Positions 34,392 through 42,110 of a stretch of 43,970 bases of DNA are shown here, in pieces; within the stretch, counting starts at the first letter, position 1; each line of letters starts with the position of its first letter. The notes beneath the pieces were generated by a model. That model searched no databases, had not been told where the DNA came from, and worked only from the letters and a program-made list of their open reading frames with translations. The stretch spans positions 1-43,970 of the forward strand of contig VXRG01000106.1 of assembly GCA_009838625.1 (NCBI GenBank), read 5' to 3'. This stretch comes from Caldilineaceae bacterium SB0664_bin_27. Lineage in GTDB: Bacteria; Chloroflexota; Anaerolineae; Caldilineales; Caldilineaceae. Position numbers and translations under genes: made by a program.

Positions 34392-35402
34392 GTGGGCAGA
34401 CCATACGGTCTCTTACGCGCCGGATTCCCCTTCCACAAGACGCTGGGAATGCGGCGGCTGACCAACTATCCCATCGACCTCGCCTTCGGCAAGGAGGACC
34501 GCCTCTTCATCCTCTGCCGCAACGAGGGCACCGCCCTCATCCGCAAATACAGCACCGAGGACGCAGACCTCGGCTCCTTCGGCATCTACGGCGAAGAGCC
34601 GGGCCAGGTCACCTGGCCGGTCACGATCCTCGCCGACGCCGACGAGAACCTCTACCTCACCGATGAGGCGCTCCACCGCGTCACCATCATCGACAACGAG
34701 GGCGAGCTGATCGACAGTTGGGGCGAAGAGGGCAGCGGGCCCGGCCAGCTCAACGGCCCCTCAGGCATGAGCTTTGACGCCGACGGCAATCTCTACGTCG
34801 TCGACACACTCAACCACCGCGTCCAGAAGTTCACCCGCGAGGGCGGCTTCCTCGGCGGGTGGGGCAGCCACGGCTGCGGCAAGAGCGAGTTCAACATGCC
34901 CTGGGGCATCGCCGTTGACGAGGTGGGCGACGTTTACGTGGCGGACTGGCGAAACGACCGCGTGCAGAAGTTCGGCGCTGACGGCGAATTCAAGATGGCT
35001 TTTGGCGAATCCGGCTGCGGTGACGGCCAGTTCAACCGCCCCAGCGGCGTCGACGTCGACAAGCACGGCGACATCTACGTCGTCGACCGCGGCAACAACC
35101 GCGTCCAGCTCTTCAATGAAGAGGGCCGCTACGTGCAGCAGTTCATCGGCGACGCCACCCTCTCCACGGTGGCCATCTCCTACATGATGACCAACGCCTA
35201 CCCCAACCGCCTGCGCGACATGGCCAAGCTCGAAATCCAGAAGCTGCTGCGCTGGCCGCAGTCCGTCATCGTCAGCGAGGACGGTCTTATGTACGTGCCC
35301 GACACCGGCTCCTACCGCGTCCAGGTCTATAGAAAGGAGGCCGTCGAGCTCAACGAGCTCCAGTTCGCGCCCCCCCGTCGCGCGCCGGCCCTGAACATAT
35401 AG
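34392..35402 (+). CDS. NHL-repeat beta-propeller protein
   Basis: A 336-residue protein made of five to six NHL repeats. Clear units read NGPSGMSFDADGNLYVVDTLNHRVQKF, NMPWGIAVDEVGDVYVADWRNDRVQKF and NRPSGVDVDKHGDIYVVDRGNNRVQLF, with a final QSVIVSEDGLMYVPDTGSYRVQVY. Such propellers bind proteins, carbohydrates or other ligands, or act as lyases. No signal peptide or membrane helix is present. It starts with GTG at 34392, eight bases after AAAGGAG, and lies 83 bases downstream of DUF1501. An insertion of about 45 residues (VAISYMMTNAYPNRLRDMAKLEIQKLL) separates the last repeat. Function unknown; the place in the operon suggests a partner of DUF1800/DUF1501. Confidence 0.88.
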   Translation: MGRPYGLLRAGFPFHKTLGMRRLTNYPIDLAFGKEDRLFILCRNEGTALIRKYSTEDADLGSFGIYGEEPGQVTWPVTILADADENLYLTDEALHRVTIIDNEGELIDSWGEEGSGPGQLNGPSGMSFDADGNLYVVDTLNHRVQKFTREGGFLGGWGSHGCGKSEFNMPWGIAVDEVGDVYVADWRNDRVQKFGADGEFKMAFGESGCGDGQFNRPSGVDVDKHGDIYVVDRGNNRVQLFNEEGRYVQQFIGDATLSTVAISYMMTNAYPNRLRDMAKLEIQKLLRWPQSVIVSEDGLMYVPDTGSYRVQVYRKEAVELNELQFAPPRRAPALNI

Positions 35403-35514
35403 CGCCAACGACCTCCGCAGCGCACACGCATACCGCGGCCACACGGTCTAACCGCGCCCGCAACAAGCGCTGCCAACCTGTTCCCCCCACTAGCCCACTG
35501 CAGTTCCACAGCCT

Positions 35515-37155
35515 ATGAGCACCACCATCCGTACCGGCGGCGAAGCGCTTGTCCAGGGCCTCCTCTCCCACGGCATCGACACGATTTTCGGCCTGCCCGG
35601 CGTGCAGAACGACCACTTCTATAGCGCTGTTTACGATGCCGGCGACCAGATACGCGCCATCCAAACGCGCCATGAGCAGGGCGCAGCCTACATGGCCCTT
35701 GGCTACGCACTCGCCTCCGGAAAGACCGGCGTCTATGTTGTCGTCCCCGGCCCCGGATTTCTCAACACCACCGCGGCGCTGGCAACAGCCTACGCTACAC
35801 ATGCGCCCGTACTCTGCCTCGCCGGTCAGATCCACTCGGACCAGATCGGCCGCGGCTACGGGATGTTGCACGAGATCCCCGATCAGTTGACAGTGATGCG
35901 CTCGCTGACCAAGTGGGCGCGCCGCGCCGAAAGCCCCGGCGAAATCCCGCAACTGTTGGCCACGGCGCTCAGTGAAATGCGTTCAGGGCGCCCCCGGCCC
36001 GTCGGGCTGGAGTCGCCGATAGACATCCTCGCCGGCAAGGCGGAAATGAGCGACCGTCCAATCCCCCTCACCGTGCGCCGGCCAGAAGTGGACACAGACG
36101 CCATCGAAGAAGCAGCCCGGCTCATGGGTAAGGCACGCAACCCGGTCATATTCGTCGGTGGCGGCGCAATAGATGCGGGCGAAGAGGTCCGCGCGCTGGC
36201 CGAAGCCCTCCAGGCGCCTGTCATCGCCAGCGGTCGCGGGCGCGGCATCCTCTCCAGCCGCCATCCTTTCAGCCACACCTACGCAGCCGGCGAACCCCTC
36301 TGGAAAGAGGCCGACCTGGCCATCGCCATCGGCACACGTTTGACCAAGCCGTTTATCCAGTGGCAGCGCCCCAGGCATCTGTCTCTGATTCGCATCGAGA
36401 TCGCGCCGCAGGAATCCAGCTTTCTGGCCCCTGCAGACGTGACTGTCGCGGCCGACAGCAAGGAGGCCCTGCGCGCGCTGCTGCCAGCCCTGGCACGCTA
36501 CAACCGCCAGCGCCCTTCCCGCACCGCAGAAATGCTTGCTCTGCACAGGGAGATGGAGGACCTATTTGACTCCTCGTTCCAACCCCAGATCGACTTCATT
36601 CGCGCCATCCGCGACACCCTGCCGGACGACGGCATCTTCGTAGACGAGCTAACGCAGGTCGGCTATGCCAGCAACATGGCGATGCCCGTTTACCAGCCGC
36701 GCACATTCCTCACCCCCAACTATCAGGGCACGCTCGGCTGGGGATTCCCCACTGCGCTCGGCGCAAAAGTAGCTGCCCCCGATCGCCCGGTCCTCTCAAT
36801 CGCCGGCGATGGTGGCTTCCTCTACTGTGCAATGGAACTGGCCACCGCCGTGCAGCATGGCATCAACACCGTCTCGGTCGTCTTCAACGACGGCGCCTAC
36901 GGGAACGTGCGCCGAATGCAGAAAGAGCTCTACGACGGCCGCATCATCTCCTCAGACCTGGTCAACCCCGACTTTGTCGCCTTCGTCGAGTCCTTCGGCG
37001 CCATTGGCGTCCGCGTCCACTCCGCCAGCAGCCTGCGCGACGCCCTCACCGACGCTTTCGCGGCCGACCGACCCGTCGTGATCGAAGTGCCGGTCGGAGA
37101 GATGCCCGGCCCCTGGCGCATGATGTACCCCAACGAGCTAATGGTCGAAGGTTGA
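35515..37155 (+). CDS. Thiamine-diphosphate-dependent enzyme (acetolactate-synthase/benzoylformate-decarboxylase-like)
   Basis: A 546-residue ThDP enzyme with all three domains. The N-terminal pyrimidine-binding domain has the activating glutamate in TRHEQGAAYMALGYA (Glu54); the central domain contains ARNPVIFVGGGAID; the C-terminal domain carries the metal/diphosphate motif GDGGF (Gly431-Asp432-Gly433) ending at Asn458 in VVFNDGAYGN. The family includes acetolactate synthase, sulfoacetaldehyde acetyltransferase, glyoxylate carboligase and benzoylformate decarboxylase; no regulatory subunit gene follows, which argues against biosynthetic acetolactate synthase. It probably decarboxylates or condenses a 2-oxo acid formed in the sugar-acid pathway. 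It is the last gene of the plus-strand set and is followed by a strong hairpin. Confidence 0.88.
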   Translation: MSTTIRTGGEALVQGLLSHGIDTIFGLPGVQNDHFYSAVYDAGDQIRAIQTRHEQGAAYMALGYALASGKTGVYVVVPGPGFLNTTAALATAYATHAPVLCLAGQIHSDQIGRGYGMLHEIPDQLTVMRSLTKWARRAESPGEIPQLLATALSEMRSGRPRPVGLESPIDILAGKAEMSDRPIPLTVRRPEVDTDAIEEAARLMGKARNPVIFVGGGAIDAGEEVRALAEALQAPVIASGRGRGILSSRHPFSHTYAAGEPLWKEADLAIAIGTRLTKPFIQWQRPRHLSLIRIEIAPQESSFLAPADVTVAADSKEALRALLPALARYNRQRPSRTAEMLALHREMEDLFDSSFQPQIDFIRAIRDTLPDDGIFVDELTQVGYASNMAMPVYQPRTFLTPNYQGTLGWGFPTALGAKVAAPDRPVLSIAGDGGFLYCAMELATAVQHGINTVSVVFNDGAYGNVRRMQKELYDGRIISSDLVNPDFVAFVESFGAIGVRVHSASSLRDALTDAFAADRPVVIEVPVGEMPGPWRMMYPNELMVEG

Positions 37156-37181
37156 CCCTCCATCCGGCCTTCGTCTCCATG

Positions 37182-37222
37182 CGCGAAAAGGGCGCGAAGG
37201 ATTTCCTTCGCGCCCCTTCGCG
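37182..37222. terminator. Strong hairpin after the ThDP enzyme gene
   Basis: GGGCGCGAAGGA (37190-37201) pairs perfectly with TCCTTCGCGCCC (37204-37215), and the stem extends outward with CGCGAA/TTCGCG. It contains the dispersed CTTCGCGCCCCTTCGCGGAT sequence also found at 27301. The position between convergent genes fits a bidirectional terminator, although no U-run follows. Confidence 0.7.
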
Positions 37223-37336
37223 GATCGATCAGTTCTGTCTATCATTTCAACACATGCGAGAAACATCCCTGACAGGCCCTCGGGCTTTCCGTATGGGGCC
37301 CTACACCGGCGCGGACCGGGTCCCGTGCGCCAAGGT

Positions 37337-38377
37337 TTACTCGTCTTCTGCGTCGATATAGATGCCGGAGCCGATTACGGCCCTCTGCTCCGAGTTGGGC
37401 ACCGGGAAGCTCACGGCGTAGCCGAGCTTCGGCGAACCGGTCTCTTCGTCTCCTTGGATGGCCGGGTTGTCGTAGTGATAACGCAAGAACTTCCGACCTT
37501 CGCGCCGTGCCCCTCCGATCAGCTCCTCCGCAAACCTCACCCCCTTGGAGTCCGTCCGCGTCATGTCCGTGGTCTGGCCTTCGCGAAATGGCTCGGACCC
37601 GTGAAACAGGGTGACGCCACCGGCACTCACGACATACAGGTATATGGAGCCTGACTTCCAGTCCCCTCCTTCTACTCGGAAGGCATTTTTGACCCCGACG
37701 AAAGAGCTAAAGCCCGCGGTCATGATGGCCTCCCGATAGATCTTGGCCGCCTCTTCGACAAAGGTGATGAGTGTCTCGCGGTCCACCACTTCCGACGCGG
37801 TGACGGAGGGCTTGGGGAGATCGGCGATCTGGATTTGGACATGGGAGACGTCCTGCGAGTAGCCGCCGACCAGCACGAACTGTCTTGCTGTGATCCCGGA
37901 GGTGTATTCGACAGCGTATGCGGTCTTGGGCCCATCGTCGTAGTATTCGACGAAACCGCCGCCCTGGGCAGCGGCCGCGAAGAGTTCCTTGACGACCTTT
38001 GTTCCGCGTTCGTCTTCGACGCCCATCAGATTCTTGTTTTCAGCGTCACGATCGTTCCCGTGAGTGAACACGTCTCCGTTCTTGAAGAAGAGGATGAGGA
38101 AGGTCGAGCCGGATTTCCAGTCGCCCTCCGTTTTCAGCCTCTCCCTGAGTTTCGCTGCTTCATTTAATTCTGTAATTGCTTCGATATGCGCCTTCGCCTC
38201 GAGAACCCAGGCCTTGAGGCTTTCGGGGTCGGTGACCTGGGCAGCGGTTACCTTGCCCACCGCGGCCTCACTGTCGCCGAGCGGGGGTATTGGCTGGCAG
38301 GCCGCCAAGCCTACGCCTAACGCCGCTACACCTGCCGTCTTGAGAAATGCGCGTCGAGAGAATGCACGGTCTGTCAT
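37337..38377 (-). CDS. Tat-exported lipoprotein with two Cache domains
   Basis: A 346-residue protein. The leader AFSRRAFLKTAGVAALGVGL with lipobox LAAC indicates Tat export followed by lipid anchoring. The mature part holds two tandem single-Cache domains with the shared motif GDWKSGS: the first with FLILFFKNGDVFTHGNDRDAENKNLMGVED, the second with IYLYVVSAGGVTLFHGSEPFREGQTTDM, each followed by a YAVEY or YAVSF strand. Cache domains sense small ligands outside the cell, normally fused to a kinase or chemoreceptor; here there is no transmembrane or output domain. The start at 38377 has AAAGGAA before it; the open frame to 38482 is rejected. It may be a binding component for a partner elsewhere. 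Confidence 0.85.
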   Translation of the reverse strand: MTDRAFSRRAFLKTAGVAALGVGLAACQPIPPLGDSEAAVGKVTAAQVTDPESLKAWVLEAKAHIEAITELNEAAKLRERLKTEGDWKSGSTFLILFFKNGDVFTHGNDRDAENKNLMGVEDERGTKVVKELFAAAAQGGGFVEYYDDGPKTAYAVEYTSGITARQFVLVGGYSQDVSHVQIQIADLPKPSVTASEVVDRETLITFVEEAAKIYREAIMTAGFSSFVGVKNAFRVEGGDWKSGSIYLYVVSAGGVTLFHGSEPFREGQTTDMTRTDSKGVRFAEELIGGARREGRKFLRYHYDNPAIQGDEETGSPKLGYAVSFPVPNSEQRAVIGSGIYIDAEDE

Positions 38378-38796
38378 GGTTCCTTTCCGTAAAGTGATGG
38401 AACCGGAATTCCGGTCTGGGCGGGCGTGAATTTGGTCAACGGCACCTGTCTCAACGGTGAGGCCCGCAGCCAAAACCGTCATTTGACCGTGACAGATCGA
38501 AGGAACTGTCGGGGTTCTGCTGGAACTGATCCTCCTCTTACGTGTAGGGCCTTATGCCCGATAGTGTTTGAAAGAGTCCCCTGGAGAGATAACTTTGGCG
38601 TTCGTCACCAAACCAAAGTCCATACCTGGAGGACTGACCGAACGACTACATCCTTAATCAGTTTCTATCTATTGATGTTTGCAGTCGTTGACAGCATGAG
38701 CAAGGCGTTGAAAGTACATCTGAGACGGCTGGGGCTGAAGCCTGAGTGTAGCGAGAGTGAGTCGATCGCGAGGGGTCTCACCGGCGAGTGGCTAGG
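38378..38796. other. Intergenic region without a supported gene
   Basis: A 419-base gap between the Cache lipoprotein and PhyH genes, both on the minus strand. It has an imperfect inverted repeat, CTTTGG (38593-38598) with CCAAAG (38613-38618), and should hold the promoter of the Cache gene. The plus-strand frame here ends inside the PhyH gene and looks non-coding. Confidence 0.4.
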
Positions 38797-39570
38797 TCAA
38801 GATGAGGAACTCCCCGGCGGCTCCACCACGTTATAGAACCCCATATAGTCCTCGCCCTTCACCATCAGAACGTCGATCTGCTCGCGCCTGCCCACGTCGA
38901 CAAAGGGTACTGTCAGCCGCGGTGTGATACCGAAGCGCCGCGTCTCCGACTTGTTGGGCGGCGAATAGTGCAGCGTACTCTCATTGAAGAAGATAAACTC
39001 GCCCGGCTTCAGCTCCAGATCGACCGCATCGCTGGCATCGAAGGTCGACGGGTCCACCTCTCTGCTGAACACTTTGGCGTCCGGGTCTTCGATGTGCGGA
39101 TACAGCCGCTTATGGCTGCCCGGCAGCACCTGCATACACCCGTTCGCCCGCGTCGCCTCATCCACTGCGATCCATGCCGACAGAATTACATTCGGCGACG
39201 GCTGATAATAGGCGCAGTCCTGGTGCCACGGCACTGCCGTATCCCAGTCCTCCTGCTCGCTCAGCGGCGCTTTAATCTGAAAGTTCGTCCGCCACAGAAC
39301 AAGATGCGGCCCCAGCAGAGCGGCCGCCCTCTCCACCAGATTCGGATGACTCAGAAGATCATACACACAGCGGTTGTCCAGATGCCGGTTATGAAAGTAG
39401 TCCTTCTCCTCCAGCCCCTGCGCCTTGCCAACGTCCAGAATCTCCTCATCAATTCGTGTCCGCACACCCGCCATCTCCTCTTCAGAGAGAAGCGTATACG
39501 GCCCCAGCCATCCTTGCTGGTGGTACAGCCGGACTTCGTCTTTACTTAGCGCGAGTTGATTTGTGGTCAT
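38797..39570 (-). CDS. Phytanoyl-CoA dioxygenase (PhyH) family protein, second
   Basis: A 257-residue Fe(II)/2-oxoglutarate oxygenase. YHQQGWLGPYTLLSEEEM is the usual family opening; the iron motif is His116-Asp118 in VPWHQDCAYYQP, the distal histidine His201 in ESTLHYSPPNKSETRRFGITPR, with Arg211 the probable oxoglutarate ligand. QVLPGSHKRLYPH is the typical PhyH surface loop. It is not closely similar to the PhyH protein at 11598, so the two probably have different substrates. GAGGGA precedes the ATG at 39570. It lies downstream of the YgiT gene on the same strand but is unlikely to be functionally linked to it. Confidence 0.93.
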   Translation of the reverse strand: MTTNQLALSKDEVRLYHQQGWLGPYTLLSEEEMAGVRTRIDEEILDVGKAQGLEEKDYFHNRHLDNRCVYDLLSHPNLVERAAALLGPHLVLWRTNFQIKAPLSEQEDWDTAVPWHQDCAYYQPSPNVILSAWIAVDEATRANGCMQVLPGSHKRLYPHIEDPDAKVFSREVDPSTFDASDAVDLELKPGEFIFFNESTLHYSPPNKSETRRFGITPRLTVPFVDVGRREQIDVLMVKGEDYMGFYNVVEPPGSSSS

Positions 39571-39623
39571 GGTGTTTCCCTCACACGGTATCTCGCAAAA
39601 TGAAGCGAAGGCAGATTCCAATT

Positions 39624-39863
39624 TCAGGCCAGCGCGGCATACTCATACACCGGCGTCTCAATCGTGCGAACGGGCCGGCACTGTCCCCACACCGCCTGCT
39701 GCAAGCGCTCAACCGTCTCCGGCGCAAAGTACCGTTCCCCCGTCTCCACGTTGACCCTCGCCGGCACGTTCTCGACAAGCACAAGCCGCCCGTCGATCTC
39801 AATGTGGTAAGTCACGGTCTTTTCGACCAGTGGCTCGCTCCATACTTTAGTGACAGGCATCAT
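39624..39863 (-). CDS. YgiT-type antitoxin lacking its zinc-finger cysteines
   Basis: A 79-residue protein matching YgiT-family antitoxins: YHIEIDGRLVLVENVPARVNVETGERYFAPETVERLQQAV and the ending VRTIETPVYEYA. In most relatives two CxxC pairs bind zinc at the N-terminus and around the 'ARVCxxCGE' position; here these sites read PVTKVWSEPLVEK and ARVNVETGE, so no zinc site remains. Its start overlaps the end of a truncated DUF4258 toxin fragment upstream, as in intact DUF4258-YgiT modules where the toxin gene comes first. The DNA-binding domain seen in larger MqsA proteins is absent. Confidence 0.8.
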   Translation of the reverse strand: MMPVTKVWSEPLVEKTVTYHIEIDGRLVLVENVPARVNVETGERYFAPETVERLQQAVWGQCRPVRTIETPVYEYAALA

Positions 39864-39999
39864 CCCGTCTCCTTACCATGAAGTCGATCCATTTCGATGG
39901 ATCCGGCTCATACGGGGTGATGATCTTGATGATCGGTCTCGAAGGATAGCTGCAATGAATATGCAATGGCCTACGCGATGATGTGAATCCTAGAAGGAG
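39847..39999 (-). pseudogene. DUF4258 toxin remnant (C-terminal part)
   Basis: The frame LLLGFTSSRRPLHIHCSYP then IIKIITPYEPDPSKWIDFMVRRR matches the C-terminal half of DUF4258 (RelE-like) toxins, including the GRPLHVVC and YEPDPxxW hallmarks. The N-terminal half is missing, replaced upstream by YgiT-like sequence. The stop overlaps the start of the intact YgiT gene. Confidence 0.75.
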
Positions 40000-40005
40000 G
40001 CGACC

Positions 40006-40075
40006 TGATTCCTTGGGGTAGGACTTCGTACTCATTGACTGGAGTCTCAATGGTACGAGAGGGAAGGAGCTATTG
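40006..40075 (-). pseudogene. YgiT C-terminal remnant (second, decayed copy)
   Basis: On the minus strand the frame around 40057 reads RTIETPVNEYEVLP, nearly the same as RTIETPVYEYAALA at the end of the intact YgiT gene. An in-frame TAG lies just before it. This indicates an earlier tandem copy of the module whose antitoxin end was joined to the toxin remnant. Confidence 0.65.
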
Positions 40076-40157
40076 CAACGAAGGGGCATGCTTGGAGAGT
40101 AAACCTCTCGTTTGCGTTTAAATGTCCGCAGCCTCAAGATTTCGATAGTGACTTACA

Positions 40158-40814
40158 TCAGAACCGGAGTTCAGTCCAATAATTGATATATCTAACGATC
40201 GGAGACTGAATGGCCTCTTCGCTGCGCTGCCAGAAAACAGGAACCCTAACGGTACTCTCGTGCCCCTCGATTTTCCTCATGAAGGCGTCTCTTATCTTGA
40301 CTCCCCGGTTATTGGTTCCCCTCTGGCTCTGCAAAAAATCGGGGAAGCTGGCCGCCGTCTCGTTCAGAACTTCGAAGGGTATGTAGAACACACTGTCCTG
40401 AAAGCTGTCCCACCAAATGCGAACCAGTAGCATATCCGAAATGAAGACAAACTCCTCCAAAACTTGGTCGACTGATTCATTATCTGACGTCCACTTCGCC
40501 GTAACGAGCCCCCTTTCCGTAACAGTTTTGATTTCAAGGGGATGCCCCGCTACGGTTGCGTCCACCATCGACGCACCGGGAGCGGGCAGTTGTACATTGG
40601 CTTCGCCCAACTGGCTGAACAGGAAGCCAAGAATCACTCTTTCGCGTAAGACCCCAACCTCTTGTCCAGTCGTTGATTGGGCCAATCCTGTGCGTTTGTT
40701 CAGAATAACCCGACTTGCTTCAACAGCGGCCATCTCGAATGCGTGGGGCAAGCCTGTCCGGAGCGTGTCAATTGCTGCAGGGTTAGTCAACAGGTCCGCT
40801 AACACTGAGTTCAC
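40158..40814 (-). CDS. Type II restriction endonuclease, probably ThaI-like
   Basis: A 218-residue protein encoded directly after, and overlapping by 32 bases, a DNA methyltransferase. A PD-(D/E)xK-type active site is visible as Asp85 in MVDATVAG and Glu94-x-Lys96 in HPLEIKT, followed by VTERGLVTAKWTSDNESVDQ, which recalls the ThaI (CGCG-cutting) endonuclease family. The N-terminal TTGQEVGVLRERVILGFLFSQLG is helical. The family assignment is from memory of the pattern and the recognition site should be treated as unproven. Coupling to the upstream methyltransferase gene ensures protection is made first. Base composition is visibly lower in GC than the metabolic genes, fitting horizontal acquisition. 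Confidence 0.7.
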   Translation of the reverse strand: MNSVLADLLTNPAAIDTLRTGLPHAFEMAAVEASRVILNKRTGLAQSTTGQEVGVLRERVILGFLFSQLGEANVQLPAPGASMVDATVAGHPLEIKTVTERGLVTAKWTSDNESVDQVLEEFVFISDMLLVRIWWDSFQDSVFYIPFEVLNETAASFPDFLQSQRGTNNRGVKIRDAFMRKIEGHESTVRVPVFWQRSEEAIQSPIVRYINYWTELRF

Positions 40815-41721
40815 TGTGAAAATCCAATTGCGTGGCGTTGATACGCTGCATCGCCCGGCTTTGATAGTCAGCGTCTATCTCGTAACCGACAAAACGCCTG
40901 CCACAGGAGATAGCAGCTACTCCGGTCGTGCCACTGCCCATAAACGGGTCGTAGACGACTTCCTCTTCGTACGTGTACATTTCTATGCAGCGCCGGGGCA
41001 ACTCTACGGGGAAAGGAGCAGGATGACCAACTCGCTTGGCGGACTCGGAGTTCATATGCCAAATGCTTCGTGTGTTATCGAGGAATTCTTCGCGACCGAT
41101 TGAGTCACTGCGTCCGTCCACCTTGGGGCGCTGATAACCGTCTTTGCTGAACACCAGGATATATTCATGTTGGTCCCTGATGCAGGGATTTGACGCCGAT
41201 CTCCAGCTACCCCAAGCAGTTGAACTGCCAGCGCTGCTGCCTTTGTCCCAGATGATTTCTCCTCGCATCAGGAAACCAAGTCGCTCCATATCCTGAATGA
41301 TATAGGCATGCAGAGGGATATAAGGCTTGCGGCCGATATTTGCTACATTGATGCACACCCTTCCTCCGGGCACAAGAACCCGCCGCGTCTCCTTCCACGC
41401 ATCCCTCAGCAGTTTACGGTACTCGGACAATGACAGGTCTTCATCGTAGTCCTTGCCCACCGCATACGGTGGGGACGTCACCATCAGATGTACGCTGCGG
41501 GGGGGTAGGCGATTGCTCTTGTCAGGTGATACGCAGGAATCCAGAAGTACGCGATTGGCCAAGTGGTCCGGCAGCGGATTTTCCGAATATGCAGCCGGCT
41601 TCTTGCTGTTGCTAGATTGTTCTTCGTTGATGCGCCTCGCGTAATAAGCCGAAGAGTCGTGGCTTCGACGTCCATTCACTCCAAATGAGGCTGTCTTTGT
41701 GCGTTTCTTTTCTGTTGTCAA
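40783..41721 (-). CDS. DNA methyltransferase, TSPPY (N4-cytosine/beta-class) type, of a type II R-M system
   Basis: A 312-residue S-adenosylmethionine-dependent DNA methyltransferase. The catalytic motif IV is VTSPPYAVG (TSPPY at residues 82-86) and precedes the AdoMet motif I, DPFMGSGTTGVAA (258-266), so it is a permuted beta-class enzyme; SPPY suggests N4-cytosine methylation. The intermediate VPGGRVCINVANIGR is motif V-VI. The region between (residues 160-230) is the likely target-recognition part. The start is a TTG at 41721 with AAGGAGAG upstream, supported by the N-terminal sequence TTEKKRTK. It is followed by its restriction partner in the same transcription unit. Confidence 0.92.
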   Translation of the reverse strand: MTTEKKRTKTASFGVNGRRSHDSSAYYARRINEEQSSNSKKPAAYSENPLPDHLANRVLLDSCVSPDKSNRLPPRSVHLMVTSPPYAVGKDYDEDLSLSEYRKLLRDAWKETRRVLVPGGRVCINVANIGRKPYIPLHAYIIQDMERLGFLMRGEIIWDKGSSAGSSTAWGSWRSASNPCIRDQHEYILVFSKDGYQRPKVDGRSDSIGREEFLDNTRSIWHMNSESAKRVGHPAPFPVELPRRCIEMYTYEEEVVYDPFMGSGTTGVAAISCGRRFVGYEIDADYQSRAMQRINATQLDFHSELSVSGPVD

Positions 41722-42110
41722 GGTAGAACTCTCCTTGTGGCACGATCACCCAGGAGTCAACACACGTTCAGTTTTGGAGCCAGCTTCGCTGCCGGCGAAT
41801 TCCGGCTATTCTGAAGTTCATTTTGCCCCATGACAAAGGTGGAACCAAAACCGAATCATCCCATCTTCATACAGTTCACACTGATTATTGCTCACATGTT
41901 CTAAAATGTCAAGATTGGTATTGATGGCCCATTTGAAAATCTCCTGCCTGAAAACCCTCCCAAAACCGGGAGGTTAGTAGATTAAGGATTCCCCATTACA
42001 ATAGTGAAGGAGAGTCGCTGGGACAGTGAGCGTAGGGCCGTCTGAAGAGTTCCTCGACTCCAGCACAAGAAGAACCGTTCTTCGTCGCACGAGCAACGGA
42101 CATCTCCTCA
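41722..42110. other. Divergent intergenic region with a small hairpin
   Basis: A 389-base AT-rich gap between the R-M genes and the membrane-protein gene. CCTCCC (41956-41961) pairs with GGGAGG (41968-41973) around AAAACC, a short hairpin. No gene is supported; promoters for both directions should lie here. Confidence 0.45.

Noticed and set aside
38426..38836. Plus-strand frame of 136 codons between the Cache and PhyH genes
   Set aside because: It runs into the PhyH gene from the other side, has no good ribosome binding site and no recognisable sequence.
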